A DNA stretch of 64,000 nucleotides from Bradyrhizobium erythrophlei (GCA_900129675.1 FSRD01000002.1:620001-684000), one strand, 5' to 3'. Shown: positions 24,586-32,564, numbered from the stretch's first letter. A program made the numbers and translations. The notes: a model not told the origin generated them from the letters alone.

Positions 24586-25338
24586 TCAGCCCCATTTAAG
24601 CGTTCTGAAATCGAAGCCGGTTTCGATCGTCGGCTTGATGATGCGGAAGTAGGGCGACACATCGAAATCGCGCGGAACGAACAGAGAGTGATGACGGATA
24701 TGCATGATCTCGTCGACGCAACCGGGACAATCTTCGGTCGCCGCCGCGCGATACGCGACGGCGGGAAGGACCGGATAGTGTACCGCCTGAAAGGCTTCCG
24801 CGATCAGCGTTGAGCAGATGGCGCGGGTCGGATCGCCGCTCCCGAACGCGATCATGCGCCGGCGAAGCTGCGTGGGGACAGGCGGGGTCGGCAGCAGATA
24901 ACGCGCAAGATCGACGACGTTCTTCAGATCGTAGCGGTGTCCGAGGCGGGCGATCGCGAAACCGGTAACGGTGCGCCGTTCTTCGTCGCTGAGCCCTACG
25001 GGCCGGCAAATTCGAGGGGCCACGCCGACCAACGCCTCAATGCCGATGCTGCGAACGCCGGTCATCAGATCTGCTTCGATGAAGCAGTGTGAGGAATCGG
25101 AGAGCCGTCCCTCGCCGTGCGCACCGATATAGAGGGCGGCGTGCGACCAGGTGGATTGCGTCAAGTACTTGATCGCCATGCTGATCTGCGAATTGCCCTC
25201 AACCAGCAGAACGTCGGCGCGCTCCAGGCAGGAGAGCAGCCGATTCGAGGGGGTAGGCGGGCTCGTTCCGTGAGCATGCCGCTCCCTGCTCAAAAAGCTT
25301 GCGAGAACTCTGCCGATCTTTTCCCGCACCGGATTCAT
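24586..25338 (-). CDS. YiiX/YebB-like NlpC/P60-type cysteine hydrolase
   Basis: A 250-aa protein of the permuted NlpC/P60 (YiiX/YebB-like) group. The visible elements are ADVLLVEGNSQISMAIKYLT, the His in STWSHAALYIG, an acidic FIEADLMTGV, and the Cys in RAICSTLIAEAFQ. These proteins are thought to be amidases or thioesterases acting on lipids or peptides. No clear signal peptide. It stands alone on the minus strand, 22 bp from the IS701 border; its 3' end seems complete. Confidence 0.75.
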   Translation of the reverse strand: MNPVREKIGRVLASFLSRERHAHGTSPPTPSNRLLSCLERADVLLVEGNSQISMAIKYLTQSTWSHAALYIGAHGEGRLSDSSHCFIEADLMTGVRSIGIEALVGVAPRICRPVGLSDEERRTVTGFAIARLGHRYDLKNVVDLARYLLPTPPVPTQLRRRMIAFGSGDPTRAICSTLIAEAFQAVHYPVLPAVAYRAAATEDCPGCVDEIMHIRHHSLFVPRDFDVSPYFRIIKPTIETGFDFRTLKWG

Positions 25339-25513
25339 CTTACCCAGCGGGTCCGCTCTCCCTCACAAACGTGTGATCGGTTACGCGGCTGAATCTTGCC
25401 CTTCCTTCTCTTCCAGATAGGTCGCTCCGCCGCAACATTGCGATCCGGACGTTGTCGCCATGCTTGGAGTAGGAAGCCCCTGAAATTCGACAGAATCGGA
25501 TCGGCCGATTATC

Positions 25514-25798
25514 TCACGTGACGATTTTGATGCCCTTCCAAAATGCGACCTTGCCGGAGATCTTCGATGCGCCTGCTTTCGGGCTCGGATAGTACCACGC
25601 CGCGTCTACGTTCTCCCGATCGCCGACCTTCACCGTGAAGTACCGGGCCACGCCCTTCCAATGGCATACGGTTTGGGTACCGCTTTCGAGGAAATATTCC
25701 TTGGACAGGGATTCCGGCGGAAAGTAACGATTTCCTTCGACGATTTCGGTTTCCTCGGTTTTTGCGATCACAGTATCGTTCCAGATTGCTTTGACCAT
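25514..25798 (-). CDS. DUF427 protein
   Basis: A 94-aa DUF427 protein: MVKAIWNDTVIAKTEETEIVEGNRYFPPESL, then TVCHWKGVARYFTV and WYYPSPKAGASKI, the family core (E-x-NxYFP and C-x-WKG). Function unknown; the conserved Cys and Tyr suggest a small ligand or cofactor site. The start at 25798 matches family members; an earlier in-frame start at 25831 is less likely. An ECF-type promoter motif lies 78 bases upstream, making it part of the proposed regulon. Confidence 0.85.
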   Translation of the reverse strand: MVKAIWNDTVIAKTEETEIVEGNRYFPPESLSKEYFLESGTQTVCHWKGVARYFTVKVGDRENVDAAWYYPSPKAGASKISGKVAFWKGIKIVT

Positions 25799-25875
25799 TT
25801 GCGCCTCTTTTGAGGGGTTGCTGGTTTGCACCGCGCCGTCGGCCTTGACCCACGGCTTCGTCCGACACGAATCTG

Positions 25876-25901
25876 TTCGTACATCGGCTGGAAAAGGTTA
25901 C
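25876..25901 (-). promoter_or_regulatory. ECF-type promoter of the DUF427 gene
   Basis: Minus strand GTAACC, 16 bases, CGAA. Divergent from the promoter at 25983-26008. Confidence 0.7.
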
Positions 25902-25982
25902 TCTCGCCGCGACCGTTGCGGGCTGACCCAATCTGCGTCGCAATTGCTCGCTTTCCCGACACAAAAAAATTTTCCCGAACGC

Positions 25983-26008
25983 GTAACCTCGGGGGCGGTG
26001 GAAGCGAA
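25983..26008 (+). promoter_or_regulatory. ECF-type promoter of the secreted protein gene
   Basis: GTAACC, 16 bases, CGAA on the plus strand, 114 bases before the ATG at 26123. Confidence 0.7.
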
Positions 26009-26122
26009 CTTGCAAGGAGGTGCCGTCGGTCTCGCGATCGACTTGCGTGGTCGACCGTCTCTTGGTCATTTGTCTACCGATGGCGGGGTCGTCGATACAA
26101 TTTATCCAACGAAGGTCACGCT

Positions 26123-26785
26123 ATGAAATCGCACAACATGCGAGCGCTTGCCACTCTCTCGGCGGCCGCAGCTTTGCTATTCGCGTCAGTCGGCGGAGGG
26201 TTTGCCGCGTCGCCCCTCAAATTGGATTTCGTCGCACACGCCGCGTTCTTTTCCGCAGAAACCAAGCAACCGAAGGCGCTCGATCCGCAGGTCTTCATCC
26301 GTGACGCCGCCGCGCAGGCAGCGACTGGGCCACAGGGAATAAAGCACGTAGACGGCCTGCGGCCGCCCCTGATCGACCAGGACGCCAAGTCCTCCATGCT
26401 CTACAACGCCGAGGACAAGCCGCTCGGATTCGATCTGCAGACGTGGCTTTCGGCTTCCGGAAGCGTCACCATCACCGAGCAAGGCGGAAAGACGGTGCTC
26501 GAAGCAAACTTCAAGGGTCTAAGGCCGGACGCGCATTACAGCCTCTTCGAAAACCATTTTGACCACACGCCGGTTTCGTTTACTCCGATCGACGGCACTG
26601 GGAATACGAACAGCCTCGTCGCGCAGCCAGACGGCAGCGCAAAGCTGTCGATCACGCTGCCGGACTTTCCCACGCACGCGAACGCCGTCCTGCTCGTCTA
26701 CCACAGCGACGGCCAGACGCATGGTCTCGAGCGGGGCCGTATTGGAATTGACGCTCACCATCAGCTGATTGCGCGGCCTGAATGA
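26123..26785 (+). CDS. Secreted protein of unknown function, 220 aa
   Basis: A signal peptide (ALATLSAAAALLFASVGGGFAA) precedes a soluble domain. The C-terminal half (SVTITEQGGKTVLEANFKGL, PDAHYSLFENHF, GQTHGLERGRIG) reads like a beta-sandwich with His and Tyr residues that might bind a metal; I do not recognise the family. There are no cysteines in the mature part. It is preceded by an ECF-type promoter and lies in the metal/redox island, which is the only hint of a role. Confidence 0.75.
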   Translation: MKSHNMRALATLSAAAALLFASVGGGFAASPLKLDFVAHAAFFSAETKQPKALDPQVFIRDAAAQAATGPQGIKHVDGLRPPLIDQDAKSSMLYNAEDKPLGFDLQTWLSASGSVTITEQGGKTVLEANFKGLRPDAHYSLFENHFDHTPVSFTPIDGTGNTNSLVAQPDGSAKLSITLPDFPTHANAVLLVYHSDGQTHGLERGRIGIDAHHQLIARPE

Positions 26786-26842
26786 CAAGCGATGGGACGG
26801 CGTGCTGGACCCGAGCAAGGTATGCCACCGTGGGGTCTGCGT

Positions 26843-26911
26843 TCGGGCTCGGCTGCGGTTCAAACGACCTACGGCTATGATCCATACGGCGTCACATCGA
26901 CGAGTGCGCAG
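26843..26911 (+). pseudogene. RHS/YD-repeat gene scrap
   Basis: About 23 codons read SGSAAVQTTYGYDPYGVT, a pattern typical of the end of RHS-repeat proteins ('V.TTY.YDPYG'). No other RHS sequence is nearby, so this is a tiny remnant. Confidence 0.45.
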
Positions 26912-26970
26912 CGCGTGTGTTTGTTTTGCCGCTATTGGCCGCAAAGCAGGTCATTCAGCTGCGTCCTCGG

Positions 26971-26996
26971 GTAACCTTTCCCACCCCAGGAGCGAA
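26971..26996 (+). promoter_or_regulatory. ECF-type promoter of the 27.1-kb gene pair
   Basis: GTAACC, 16 bases, CGAA, about 95 bases before the ATG at 27090. Confidence 0.7.
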
Positions 26997-27089
26997 CTTA
27001 CAGGAGCGAAATCCCGTAAATGCGATGAGTTCCACGAGGTCAGCACCAAAGTGGTAAGCGTTCTGTTCGTGGCAGAGGAGCGAGACGAC

Positions 27090-27434
27090 ATGCGAACAAC
27101 AGCAGCGCGCTCCATCCGCATAACTCATCGATCAAGCGGCGAAGTCATTGCTGAAGGGCCGCTTGGTTTTTGGGGCATCACGCCGTTTGAAGGAAATCTC
27201 TACATCAGCCGAAAATGCCTGAAGACAGGCTACCTGCGACCGAATTGGGTGCCTGGACTGTGCATCTATAAATTTCTGTACGTCTGGCTCGATCTGCGAC
27301 TTCCCAATGGAGCACGGGAGCCCTTTGTCGGATGGATGTATTGGCTGCCGAACCCGCTGCTGCCGTTCATTGCGTTTCGGCCGGCGGTTCCTCGCTCGTC
27401 ACCGGCATTGCAGGTCGAAGAGATCGCCGGGTGA
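27090..27434 (+). CDS. Hypothetical protein, 114 aa
   Basis: A small protein rich in aromatic residues: GEVIAEGPLGFWGITPFEGNLYISRKC, CIYKFLYVWLDLRL, GWMYWLPNPLLPFIAFRP. No signal peptide; the hydrophobic C-terminal half may associate with the membrane. I do not recognise the family. Its stop overlaps the GTG start of the TlpA-like gene (GTGA), and the ECF-type promoter lies upstream, so the two are one unit. Confidence 0.7.
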   Translation: MRTTAARSIRITHRSSGEVIAEGPLGFWGITPFEGNLYISRKCLKTGYLRPNWVPGLCIYKFLYVWLDLRLPNGAREPFVGWMYWLPNPLLPFIAFRPAVPRSSPALQVEEIAG

Positions 27435-28102
27435 GGCGCCCGGAACCGAGGGTCCTTCTAGGGGTTGCCAGCACGTCAGCCGCAGCTCTGGTGCGCCCCA
27501 GCTTCAATGGGCCGTCGCGGCGCGATGTCGTCGTCTCGGGTCTGATCGGGACAGTTATGTCCCTTGCGAGCCATGCGGTTGCGGCACCGCAGGCCGGAGA
27601 TATTCCGACCTTCGAATCCGGCAGACATCAATTTACGATTCTTCGGCCGCAGCGAGAGGTTCCATCGATCAAGCTGTTCCGGCTTGAGGGAGGTGTGATT
27701 GATCTCTCATCCCTTCGCGGCAAGCCAGTTCTTTTGAATTTCTGGGCGTCGTGGTGCGCCGCCTGCCGCACAGAACTGCCGATCCTGGAACGACAATACA
27801 GAAGCGTCTGGCGGAGAAACCTGCACGTCGCGGCTGTCTCAGAGGATAGGGGCAGTCGCGACGCGGTTGAGCGCTTCATCAAGAAGCTCGAGCTGCGAAC
27901 TCTTCCGGTGTATTTAGATCCAAACGGCTATGTCGCGTATTCGGACAGCGCCAATGAGAGGAACGCGCCGTTCGCCCTTTACGGGATGCCGATCACCTAT
28001 CTCATCGCAAGCTCAGGATTGATCGTTGGATACATGCCGGGCGCCGTGGATTGGTCATCGGCTGCTGCAAACAATGTCATTGATTACCTCCGCAACACAT
28101 AG
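27431..28102 (+). CDS. TlpA-like thiol-disulfide protein with Tat-type leader
   Basis: A 223-aa protein. The leader PSRRDVVVSGLIGTVMSLA has a twin arginine and a hydrophobic stretch; the mature part is a TlpA/ResA thioredoxin (LRGKPVLLNFWASWCAACRTE, active site WCAAC; later YGMPITYLI with the cis-proline). It should act on exported disulfides or cytochrome-type thiols. The GTG start at 27431 overlaps the preceding stop and gives a sensible leader. Third thioredoxin-fold gene in the island. Confidence 0.85.
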   Translation: MRRPEPRVLLGVASTSAAALVRPSFNGPSRRDVVVSGLIGTVMSLASHAVAAPQAGDIPTFESGRHQFTILRPQREVPSIKLFRLEGGVIDLSSLRGKPVLLNFWASWCAACRTELPILERQYRSVWRRNLHVAAVSEDRGSRDAVERFIKKLELRTLPVYLDPNGYVAYSDSANERNAPFALYGMPITYLIASSGLIVGYMPGAVDWSSAAANNVIDYLRNT

Positions 28103-28147
28103 CGCAACGCGGACAATCGTCCTCGGGGGTGATGCCGCGGCCATACC

Positions 28148-28204
28148 GCGCTGTCGCTGTTCCACGCCATCGATGCGACCGTGATGATCCTGATGCGGAA
28201 TTCG
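28148..28204 (+). pseudogene. Remnant of a second nrsF-like gene
   Basis: Nineteen codons read ALSLFHAIDATVMILMRNS, close to ALSLFHTVDATVMVLMWNL of the NrsF-like protein at 19548. Nothing else of the gene remains. It implies an earlier second sigma/anti-sigma locus or a partial duplication. Confidence 0.6.
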
Positions 28205-28238
28205 ACAGGAACAATGGGTGTTTCGTTATCGCATCAAT

Positions 28239-29066
28239 CTATCCTCTGGCAGCAGTCAAGATCGCGTAACCTAGCCTGCCTGCTCTTATCGCGTTGAGAG
28301 CGGTCCGCGTGAAATCTTTGACAATCGCGATGTCGAGCCCCGGCAACGCCACCTTGTTCAATCCCAGCATAACTTCGGTTACGAGAAGTCGTGTGCGGAC
28401 CTGGTTCACGAAGTCGATCAGAGCATCGTTGTGCTCTTCTGTTGCCATTATCTTTAGACCGGCGGAGGCGAGCAGGGCTGCGTATTCCGCGAGCGGCTGG
28501 GCATCAGCAACGCAGGCAATCCAGGCCACAAGGCTCTCCAGTTCGGGTGGCAAGCTCCCCTGCCGCGTCAGGTCGCTCAACCCAATCCGACCGCCCAAGC
28601 GAAGCACGCGCGCAAATTCCGCGGCCGCAGATTGTTTGTTCGGGAAAGTGCACAACGCGCACTCGCAAACGATCGCGTCGAACGAGCCATCGGCAAACGG
28701 CAGCCGCTCGGCATCCCCGCAATAGAAGGTGACCGTCTTGCTCAAGCCGCGCTCGCTGGCGTCGCGCTTCGCCGCCTCTATATTTCGCCGACTGTAGTCG
28801 AGGCCGATCACCTCGCACCCAAATCGCGTCGCAAGCGTCAACGCGCTTGTTCCCCGGCCGGCGGCTACGTCGAGGACACGGTTTCGCGGCTCCAAGTTCA
28901 ACATCCGGCCGAGCCGCTCGGTCAGTTCGGTGCCGCCCGGATGCAGCGAGTCGCCCAGCAGCAACTTTATGGCGTCGCTGTCATAGACAGCCGCGCAGCA
29001 CTGCTTGATGGCTGTGGGCGAAAGCCCGCCTGGTTCGATTGTGCGCTGGTTTTCCAACTCGTTCAT
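28239..29066 (-). CDS. SAM methyltransferase, ArsM-like
   Basis: A 275-aa class I methyltransferase. SAM motif I is VLDVAAGRGTSALTLA, motif II IGLDYSRRNIEAAKR, motif III ERLPFADGSFDAIVCECALC. The N-terminal IKQCCAAVYDSDAIKLLLGD carries a Cys pair and, with a further Cys-x-Cys in the core (CECALC), recalls arsenite methyltransferases, but I cannot confirm arsenic as substrate. The ATG overlaps the radical SAM stop by 4 bp. Last gene of the operon VKOR, radical SAM, methyltransferase. Confidence 0.8.
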   Translation of the reverse strand: MNELENQRTIEPGGLSPTAIKQCCAAVYDSDAIKLLLGDSLHPGGTELTERLGRMLNLEPRNRVLDVAAGRGTSALTLATRFGCEVIGLDYSRRNIEAAKRDASERGLSKTVTFYCGDAERLPFADGSFDAIVCECALCTFPNKQSAAAEFARVLRLGGRIGLSDLTRQGSLPPELESLVAWIACVADAQPLAEYAALLASAGLKIMATEEHNDALIDFVNQVRTRLLVTEVMLGLNKVALPGLDIAIVKDFTRTALNAIRAGRLGYAILTAARG

Positions 29067-30436
29067 CGGACGTGCGCGTGGTCGCTGAAATCGAATACGA
29101 CCGGCTTGGGCTGATAGGCGCGGCCCTCTCGTCTGGCGCGCCGTCGCTCCGGCTCCATCGCATTGAGCTGCCGGCGCGCCTGTTCGCGATAGCCGACCGA
29201 ATTGTAGGCGCAAAACGGAATCTGCTTGCCGCCCGGCAGCAGAAATTCCTTGCAGCATTTCATCAGGTTCTTTTGATTGAAGGTCCAGGGATCCATAAAA
29301 TCCTGGAGCATGATCATGATCATGCTCTTTGCAATGCTATTGATTGCGAGGTTGTCTGGGAGCTCGCACGCCTGGCACGAAATTGCGACCTGCTGCAGCG
29401 ATTTTTCCGAACCCGCTATGGACGATGACGACCACAGGCCTTCCAACGCCGTCCTGATTTCACGGCTAAAATCCGGCACGATTCGATTGGTGATGTAGTC
29501 GAGGTAATCATTAATATTGATGATGCGTGGCAGTGGGGTGACTTTATCGCCTTCGACAAAGGCGTAGGTCACCGAATTGCAGGTCGGGAAGCAGCACGGC
29601 ACAGGTACGAAGTCGGAGGTTACGAATTTACCGCCGGTTTGCGTCTCGATCTGCCGAATGATTTCGGGAATTGTCATCCGGTTCATCGGGTCGTGGTTCA
29701 TATAGCGGCCGGCGTGAAATGCCGGCTGAAAGGTGATGCCGCGGATTGCTGGATGCTCGATCGCAAATTCGACGAGACGGCCGATCTCATGTTCGTTGAC
29801 GTCGCGCTCGATGGCGGGAACGATGGTTACGTCCAAGCCGATCTGCGCGAGCCGGTCCAGGGCGCGGAGTTTTTCCTCCAGAATATCCGGCTCGCCGCGT
29901 ATGATCCGATAGGTATCCCGCTCAAAGCCGTCGAACTGGAAATACAACGCGGGCCGTACCTCGTTGAGCTGTTCAAGGAATCGATCGTCCCGGGCGATGC
30001 GCTTGCCGTTGGTGTTGACCATAACAAAGCGAATATCGCGTGCCTGTGCGGCGCGAATGAAATCGATAATCTGTGGATGTATCGTCGGCTCGCCGCCGGA
30101 AAACTGCACCACCTCGGGCCGGCCCTCGGTCCGCACATAATCGTCGAGCATCTGCCCGACTTCCTCGAGGGTCAGGCTGAAGCCGGGTGCTGCGTCCGCA
30201 AAGCAGAGCGGGCAATCCATGTCGCAAGCACTGTTGACCTCGATGATGCCGAGGCAGGCGTGTTGTTCGTGGTCCGGACAGAGCCCGCAATCGTGTGGGC
30301 AGCCCAGATCGTGCGCCGTACCGTAGGCCAGCGGTATCGTGCCAGGTTTGTTATAACGCGCGAACGAGACGTAGGCCTCAGCGTCGCCGTAGACCAGCGA
30401 CATGAACGGCCCACATCGCGGGCAACGCTTACTCAT
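29063..30436 (-). CDS. Tetraether-synthase-like (MJ0619-type) radical SAM protein
   Basis: A 457-aa radical SAM enzyme. It shows a N-terminal CPRCG, then CPHDCGLCPDHEQHACLGIIE, the radical SAM cluster CDMDCPLCFAD (CxxxCxxC), GGEPTIHPQI, and C-terminal Cys sites (CCFPTCNS, CQACEL, CCKEF, PFCAYN). This pattern is that of MJ0619/Tes proteins, which join lipid chains in archaea; bacterial relatives are mostly uncharacterised. Upstream (to 30617) a frame reads DYVFHELTRSICP, and the other frame then LDAKILLRDNKVYMSKR, so the real gene probably began at 30617 and carries a small deletion near 30473-30482. Translation from 30436 would lack the first zinc-binding part. Confidence 0.78.
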   Translation of the reverse strand: MSKRCPRCGPFMSLVYGDAEAYVSFARYNKPGTIPLAYGTAHDLGCPHDCGLCPDHEQHACLGIIEVNSACDMDCPLCFADAAPGFSLTLEEVGQMLDDYVRTEGRPEVVQFSGGEPTIHPQIIDFIRAAQARDIRFVMVNTNGKRIARDDRFLEQLNEVRPALYFQFDGFERDTYRIIRGEPDILEEKLRALDRLAQIGLDVTIVPAIERDVNEHEIGRLVEFAIEHPAIRGITFQPAFHAGRYMNHDPMNRMTIPEIIRQIETQTGGKFVTSDFVPVPCCFPTCNSVTYAFVEGDKVTPLPRIININDYLDYITNRIVPDFSREIRTALEGLWSSSSIAGSEKSLQQVAISCQACELPDNLAINSIAKSMIMIMLQDFMDPWTFNQKNLMKCCKEFLLPGGKQIPFCAYNSVGYREQARRQLNAMEPERRRARREGRAYQPKPVVFDFSDHAHVR

Positions 30437-30617
30437 ATAGACTTTGTTGTCGCGCAGTAGAATTTTGGCATCGAGAGGCGGGGCAGATGCTTCGTGTCAA
30501 CTCATGGAATACATAATCTGAATCGGCACGTTGGCGGTCGGCGATACCGCTTACTCCGGCGTCACGACCAGGACCAATGGCCTGCTTGGCATCCATATCA
30601 GAAATGTCCTGTTTCAT
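30437..30617 (-). pseudogene. Displaced N-terminus of the radical SAM gene
   Basis: Begins MKQDISDMDAKQAIGPG and reaches YVFHELTRSICP, the expected start of this family ('…SxCPxC…IDAKI..RD..VY'). The frame then leaves the family; a shift near 30473-30482 restores LDAKILLRDNKVYM leading into 30436. Start is 8 bp after the VKOR stop. Confidence 0.55.
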
Positions 30618-30624
30618 TCGGCGA

Positions 30625-31021
30625 TCACCCTAGTTTCCATACCGACCACAGCAGCACCGGCGACAAGAACGCCGTCGTTAGGCAATAGAAGCAGTAACCT
30701 CCAAAGATCATCATATCGCGCACACCGAGGACATTGGCGAGCGTTTGTCGCTGCGCCTGAGAGCACCAGCAACGCTATCCAGCCCCAACGGTTGGGCGGC
30801 GAGAGCAACAAGGCGATGATGACGATGTAAAGGACGGCGCCGATATAGCCGTCAGGGATGCCGAATGGTCTGGCGAACGGAGCGTCGGCGATCCCTTCGC
30901 ACCCCTCGCCAAAGATGGGACAAATCAGGCGGCCGACGAGCCGGCTCTGATATAGCCCGACATAGAGCATCGCAGCGGCACTCGCTGCTGCCACAGCAAA
31001 CGCAATATAGCGATACATGCT
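30625..31021 (-). pseudogene. Vitamin K epoxide reductase family gene, frameshifted
   Basis: The first part has a hydrophobic start, RLICPIFGEGCEGIADAPFA (two loop cysteines) and IPDGYIGAVLYIVIIALLL; the second part, in another frame, reads LANVLGVRDMMIFGGYCFYC (active CxxC) and ends SVWKLG. One extra A in the run at 30744-30746 separates the frames; removing it gives GAATLANVL. VKOR proteins are membrane disulfide enzymes. A start at 31036 is also possible. ECF-type promoter about 100 bases upstream. Confidence 0.8.
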
Positions 31022-31133
31022 CATTCGTCTGGCCAAACCCCTTGTGGCACCAAATTCCCCAGCGGCTGAGTTCGGTGATTTATTCCACCACCTGGCCCGC
31101 CGCGCGCACTAAAACTGACAGCCGCTGTGAAGG

Positions 31134-31159
31134 TTCGGTCAGGTTCTAAGAAAGGTTAC
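31134..31159 (-). promoter_or_regulatory. ECF-type promoter of the VKOR/radical SAM/methyltransferase operon
   Basis: Minus strand GTAACC, 16 bases, CGAA, directed at the VKOR gene. Confidence 0.7.
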
Positions 31160-31270
31160 CAGCACCCGGGAATTTTATTGCCTGAGGCTCTTTGCAGATC
31201 ATCGCTGAGAGCGACTGATGTCCCGGGATATGGACCGCCTGACGGGAAGGCCCTCCACGGCGCAAATTCC

Positions 31271-31293
31271 CTTACTTCATAATATGAAGTAAG
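31271..31293 (+). promoter_or_regulatory. Perfect 23-bp palindrome, likely HxlR operator
   Basis: CTTACTTCATA, one central A, TATGAAGTAAG: two perfect 11-bp arms, 36 bases before the GFA gene. An HxlR-family regulator is encoded at the end of the same gene series, so autoregulation through this site is likely. Confidence 0.65.
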
Positions 31294-31329
31294 TAGTATT
31301 ATATTTATAGTCAGCGGTGGGGGAGAGCC

Positions 31330-31755
31330 ATGTGCGTCACGGGCGGCTGTCTTTGTGGGGCGATCCGGTTCGAAGGGGACGCCGAGCCGCAGTTTCAGGT
31401 GACGTGCTATTGCACCGACTGCCGGCGAACGAGTGGAGCCGGTCACGCCGCGATGATGGGCTTCATAGACGGCGCGATCCACGTCACGCGGGGTGCGCGC
31501 GAGTTTGCTTCCAAGGCCGACAGCGGCAATGACATTGTCCGCGCATTCTGCCCGACCTGCGGCTCGGGCATTTATTCGCGGACCGCGGGCATGCCGCATT
31601 TGATCTTCCTGCGCGCATCCGCGCTCGACGATCCCGCGCTGTTTGCGCCTCAGCTTGCGGTGTGGGCGGACCGTGCCCCCGCTTGGGATGCGGTGCCCGC
31701 GCCTTTGCCGAAGCGCCGATCGGCAATTAATCGAGGGAGTGCACAATGGCGATAA
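31330..31755 (+). CDS. GFA-family zinc protein
   Basis: A 141-aa GFA (formerly glutathione-dependent formaldehyde-activating enzyme) family protein. The zinc-binding cysteines are visible: GGCLCGAIRFE, CYCTDCRRTSG and FCPTCGSGIYSR. It may bind an S-adduct of glutathione; many members have unknown roles. First gene of a run of four, overlapping the next by 10 bp, behind the palindrome. Confidence 0.88.
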   Translation: MCVTGGCLCGAIRFEGDAEPQFQVTCYCTDCRRTSGAGHAAMMGFIDGAIHVTRGAREFASKADSGNDIVRAFCPTCGSGIYSRTAGMPHLIFLRASALDDPALFAPQLAVWADRAPAWDAVPAPLPKRRSAINRGSAQWR

Positions 31756-32180
31756 CTGAAACGGGTCGCGAGGCTTTTTCCAGGAGCAGCTTCTGGCTGG
31801 GGGTTGCAGCCTATCTGCTCCCCACATTTCCGATTGCTTATGTCTGGCACCTGGTTTTGTTTGCGCCGACCTATGACGCGCTCGGAATTTATCGTCCTGA
31901 TCCCATCATTCCCTTCGGCTTTGCCTCCATGGTCATTCAGGGAATCATCTTTTCATGGGCCTATCCGCGGCTGTTCGCGAAGCGCGGCGGCGCTATTTTC
32001 AGGCCCGGACTGGCCTATGGACTCGCGCTCGCGGTGTTGTCGTGGTCGTTCACGACGCTTGCGGTTGCCGCCAAGAACATCATGGCCTCCGTGCCGCTCT
32101 ACGTCGAGCTAGAGACGGGCTTTACACTACTGCAATTCGCGATCGTCGGGCCGCTGATAGCGCTCGCCCATCGGAACTGA
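31746..32180 (+). CDS. Four-helix membrane protein
   Basis: A 144-aa protein with four hydrophobic segments (FWLGVAAYLLPTFPIAYVWHL, IPFGFASMVIQGIIFSWAYP, GLAYGLALAVLSWSFTTLAV, TLLQFAIVGPLIALA). Resembles small DUF1761-like membrane proteins, with low certainty. It sits between the GFA and YCII genes and is probably cotranscribed with them. Confidence 0.75.
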   Translation: MAITETGREAFSRSSFWLGVAAYLLPTFPIAYVWHLVLFAPTYDALGIYRPDPIIPFGFASMVIQGIIFSWAYPRLFAKRGGAIFRPGLAYGLALAVLSWSFTTLAVAAKNIMASVPLYVELETGFTLLQFAIVGPLIALAHRN

Positions 32181-32192
32181 CGGAGAGACGTG

Positions 32193-32501
32193 ATGCCGAA
32201 ATATGTCATCGCCTATCTCGGCGGCAAGCAACTGCCGAACCCGGAAACGCGGGCCGCACAGATGGCCAAATGGAAGGCCTGGGTCGATGGACTGGGTCAC
32301 CGCATGGTCAATCCCGGCATGCCGCTAGGGCAGGGCAAGCTCGTGAGCTCAGACGGGGTGTCCGAGCGCGGGCCAAACCATCTGACCGGCTTCTCGATCG
32401 TGCTCGCCGACACCATGGATGCAGCGCTCGAAATCGCGCAGCGCTGTCCATTCCTCGAGATCGGCACAATCGAGATCGCCGAAGCGATGGACATGCGCTG
32501 A
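32193..32501 (+). CDS. YCII-family protein
   Basis: A 102-aa YCII/DGPF-type ferredoxin-like fold: MPKYVIAYLGGKQ, MAKWKAWVDGLGHRMV, GFSIVLADTMDAALEIAQRCPF. The family is linked to small-molecule handling and often encoded with regulators. 12 bp after the membrane protein gene; ATG chosen over a GTG one codon upstream. Confidence 0.85.
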   Translation: MPKYVIAYLGGKQLPNPETRAAQMAKWKAWVDGLGHRMVNPGMPLGQGKLVSSDGVSERGPNHLTGFSIVLADTMDAALEIAQRCPFLEIGTIEIAEAMDMR

Positions 32502-32564
32502 AGACCAGTGGAACGCCGAGATTAACGGATTGACCAGTTCAGGCGGAGCGGTCATGTCATCTGA

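Noticed and set aside
29639..30460. 273-aa plus-strand frame opposite the radical SAM gene
   Set aside because: Shadow frame; the minus strand has the radical SAM cysteine motifs.
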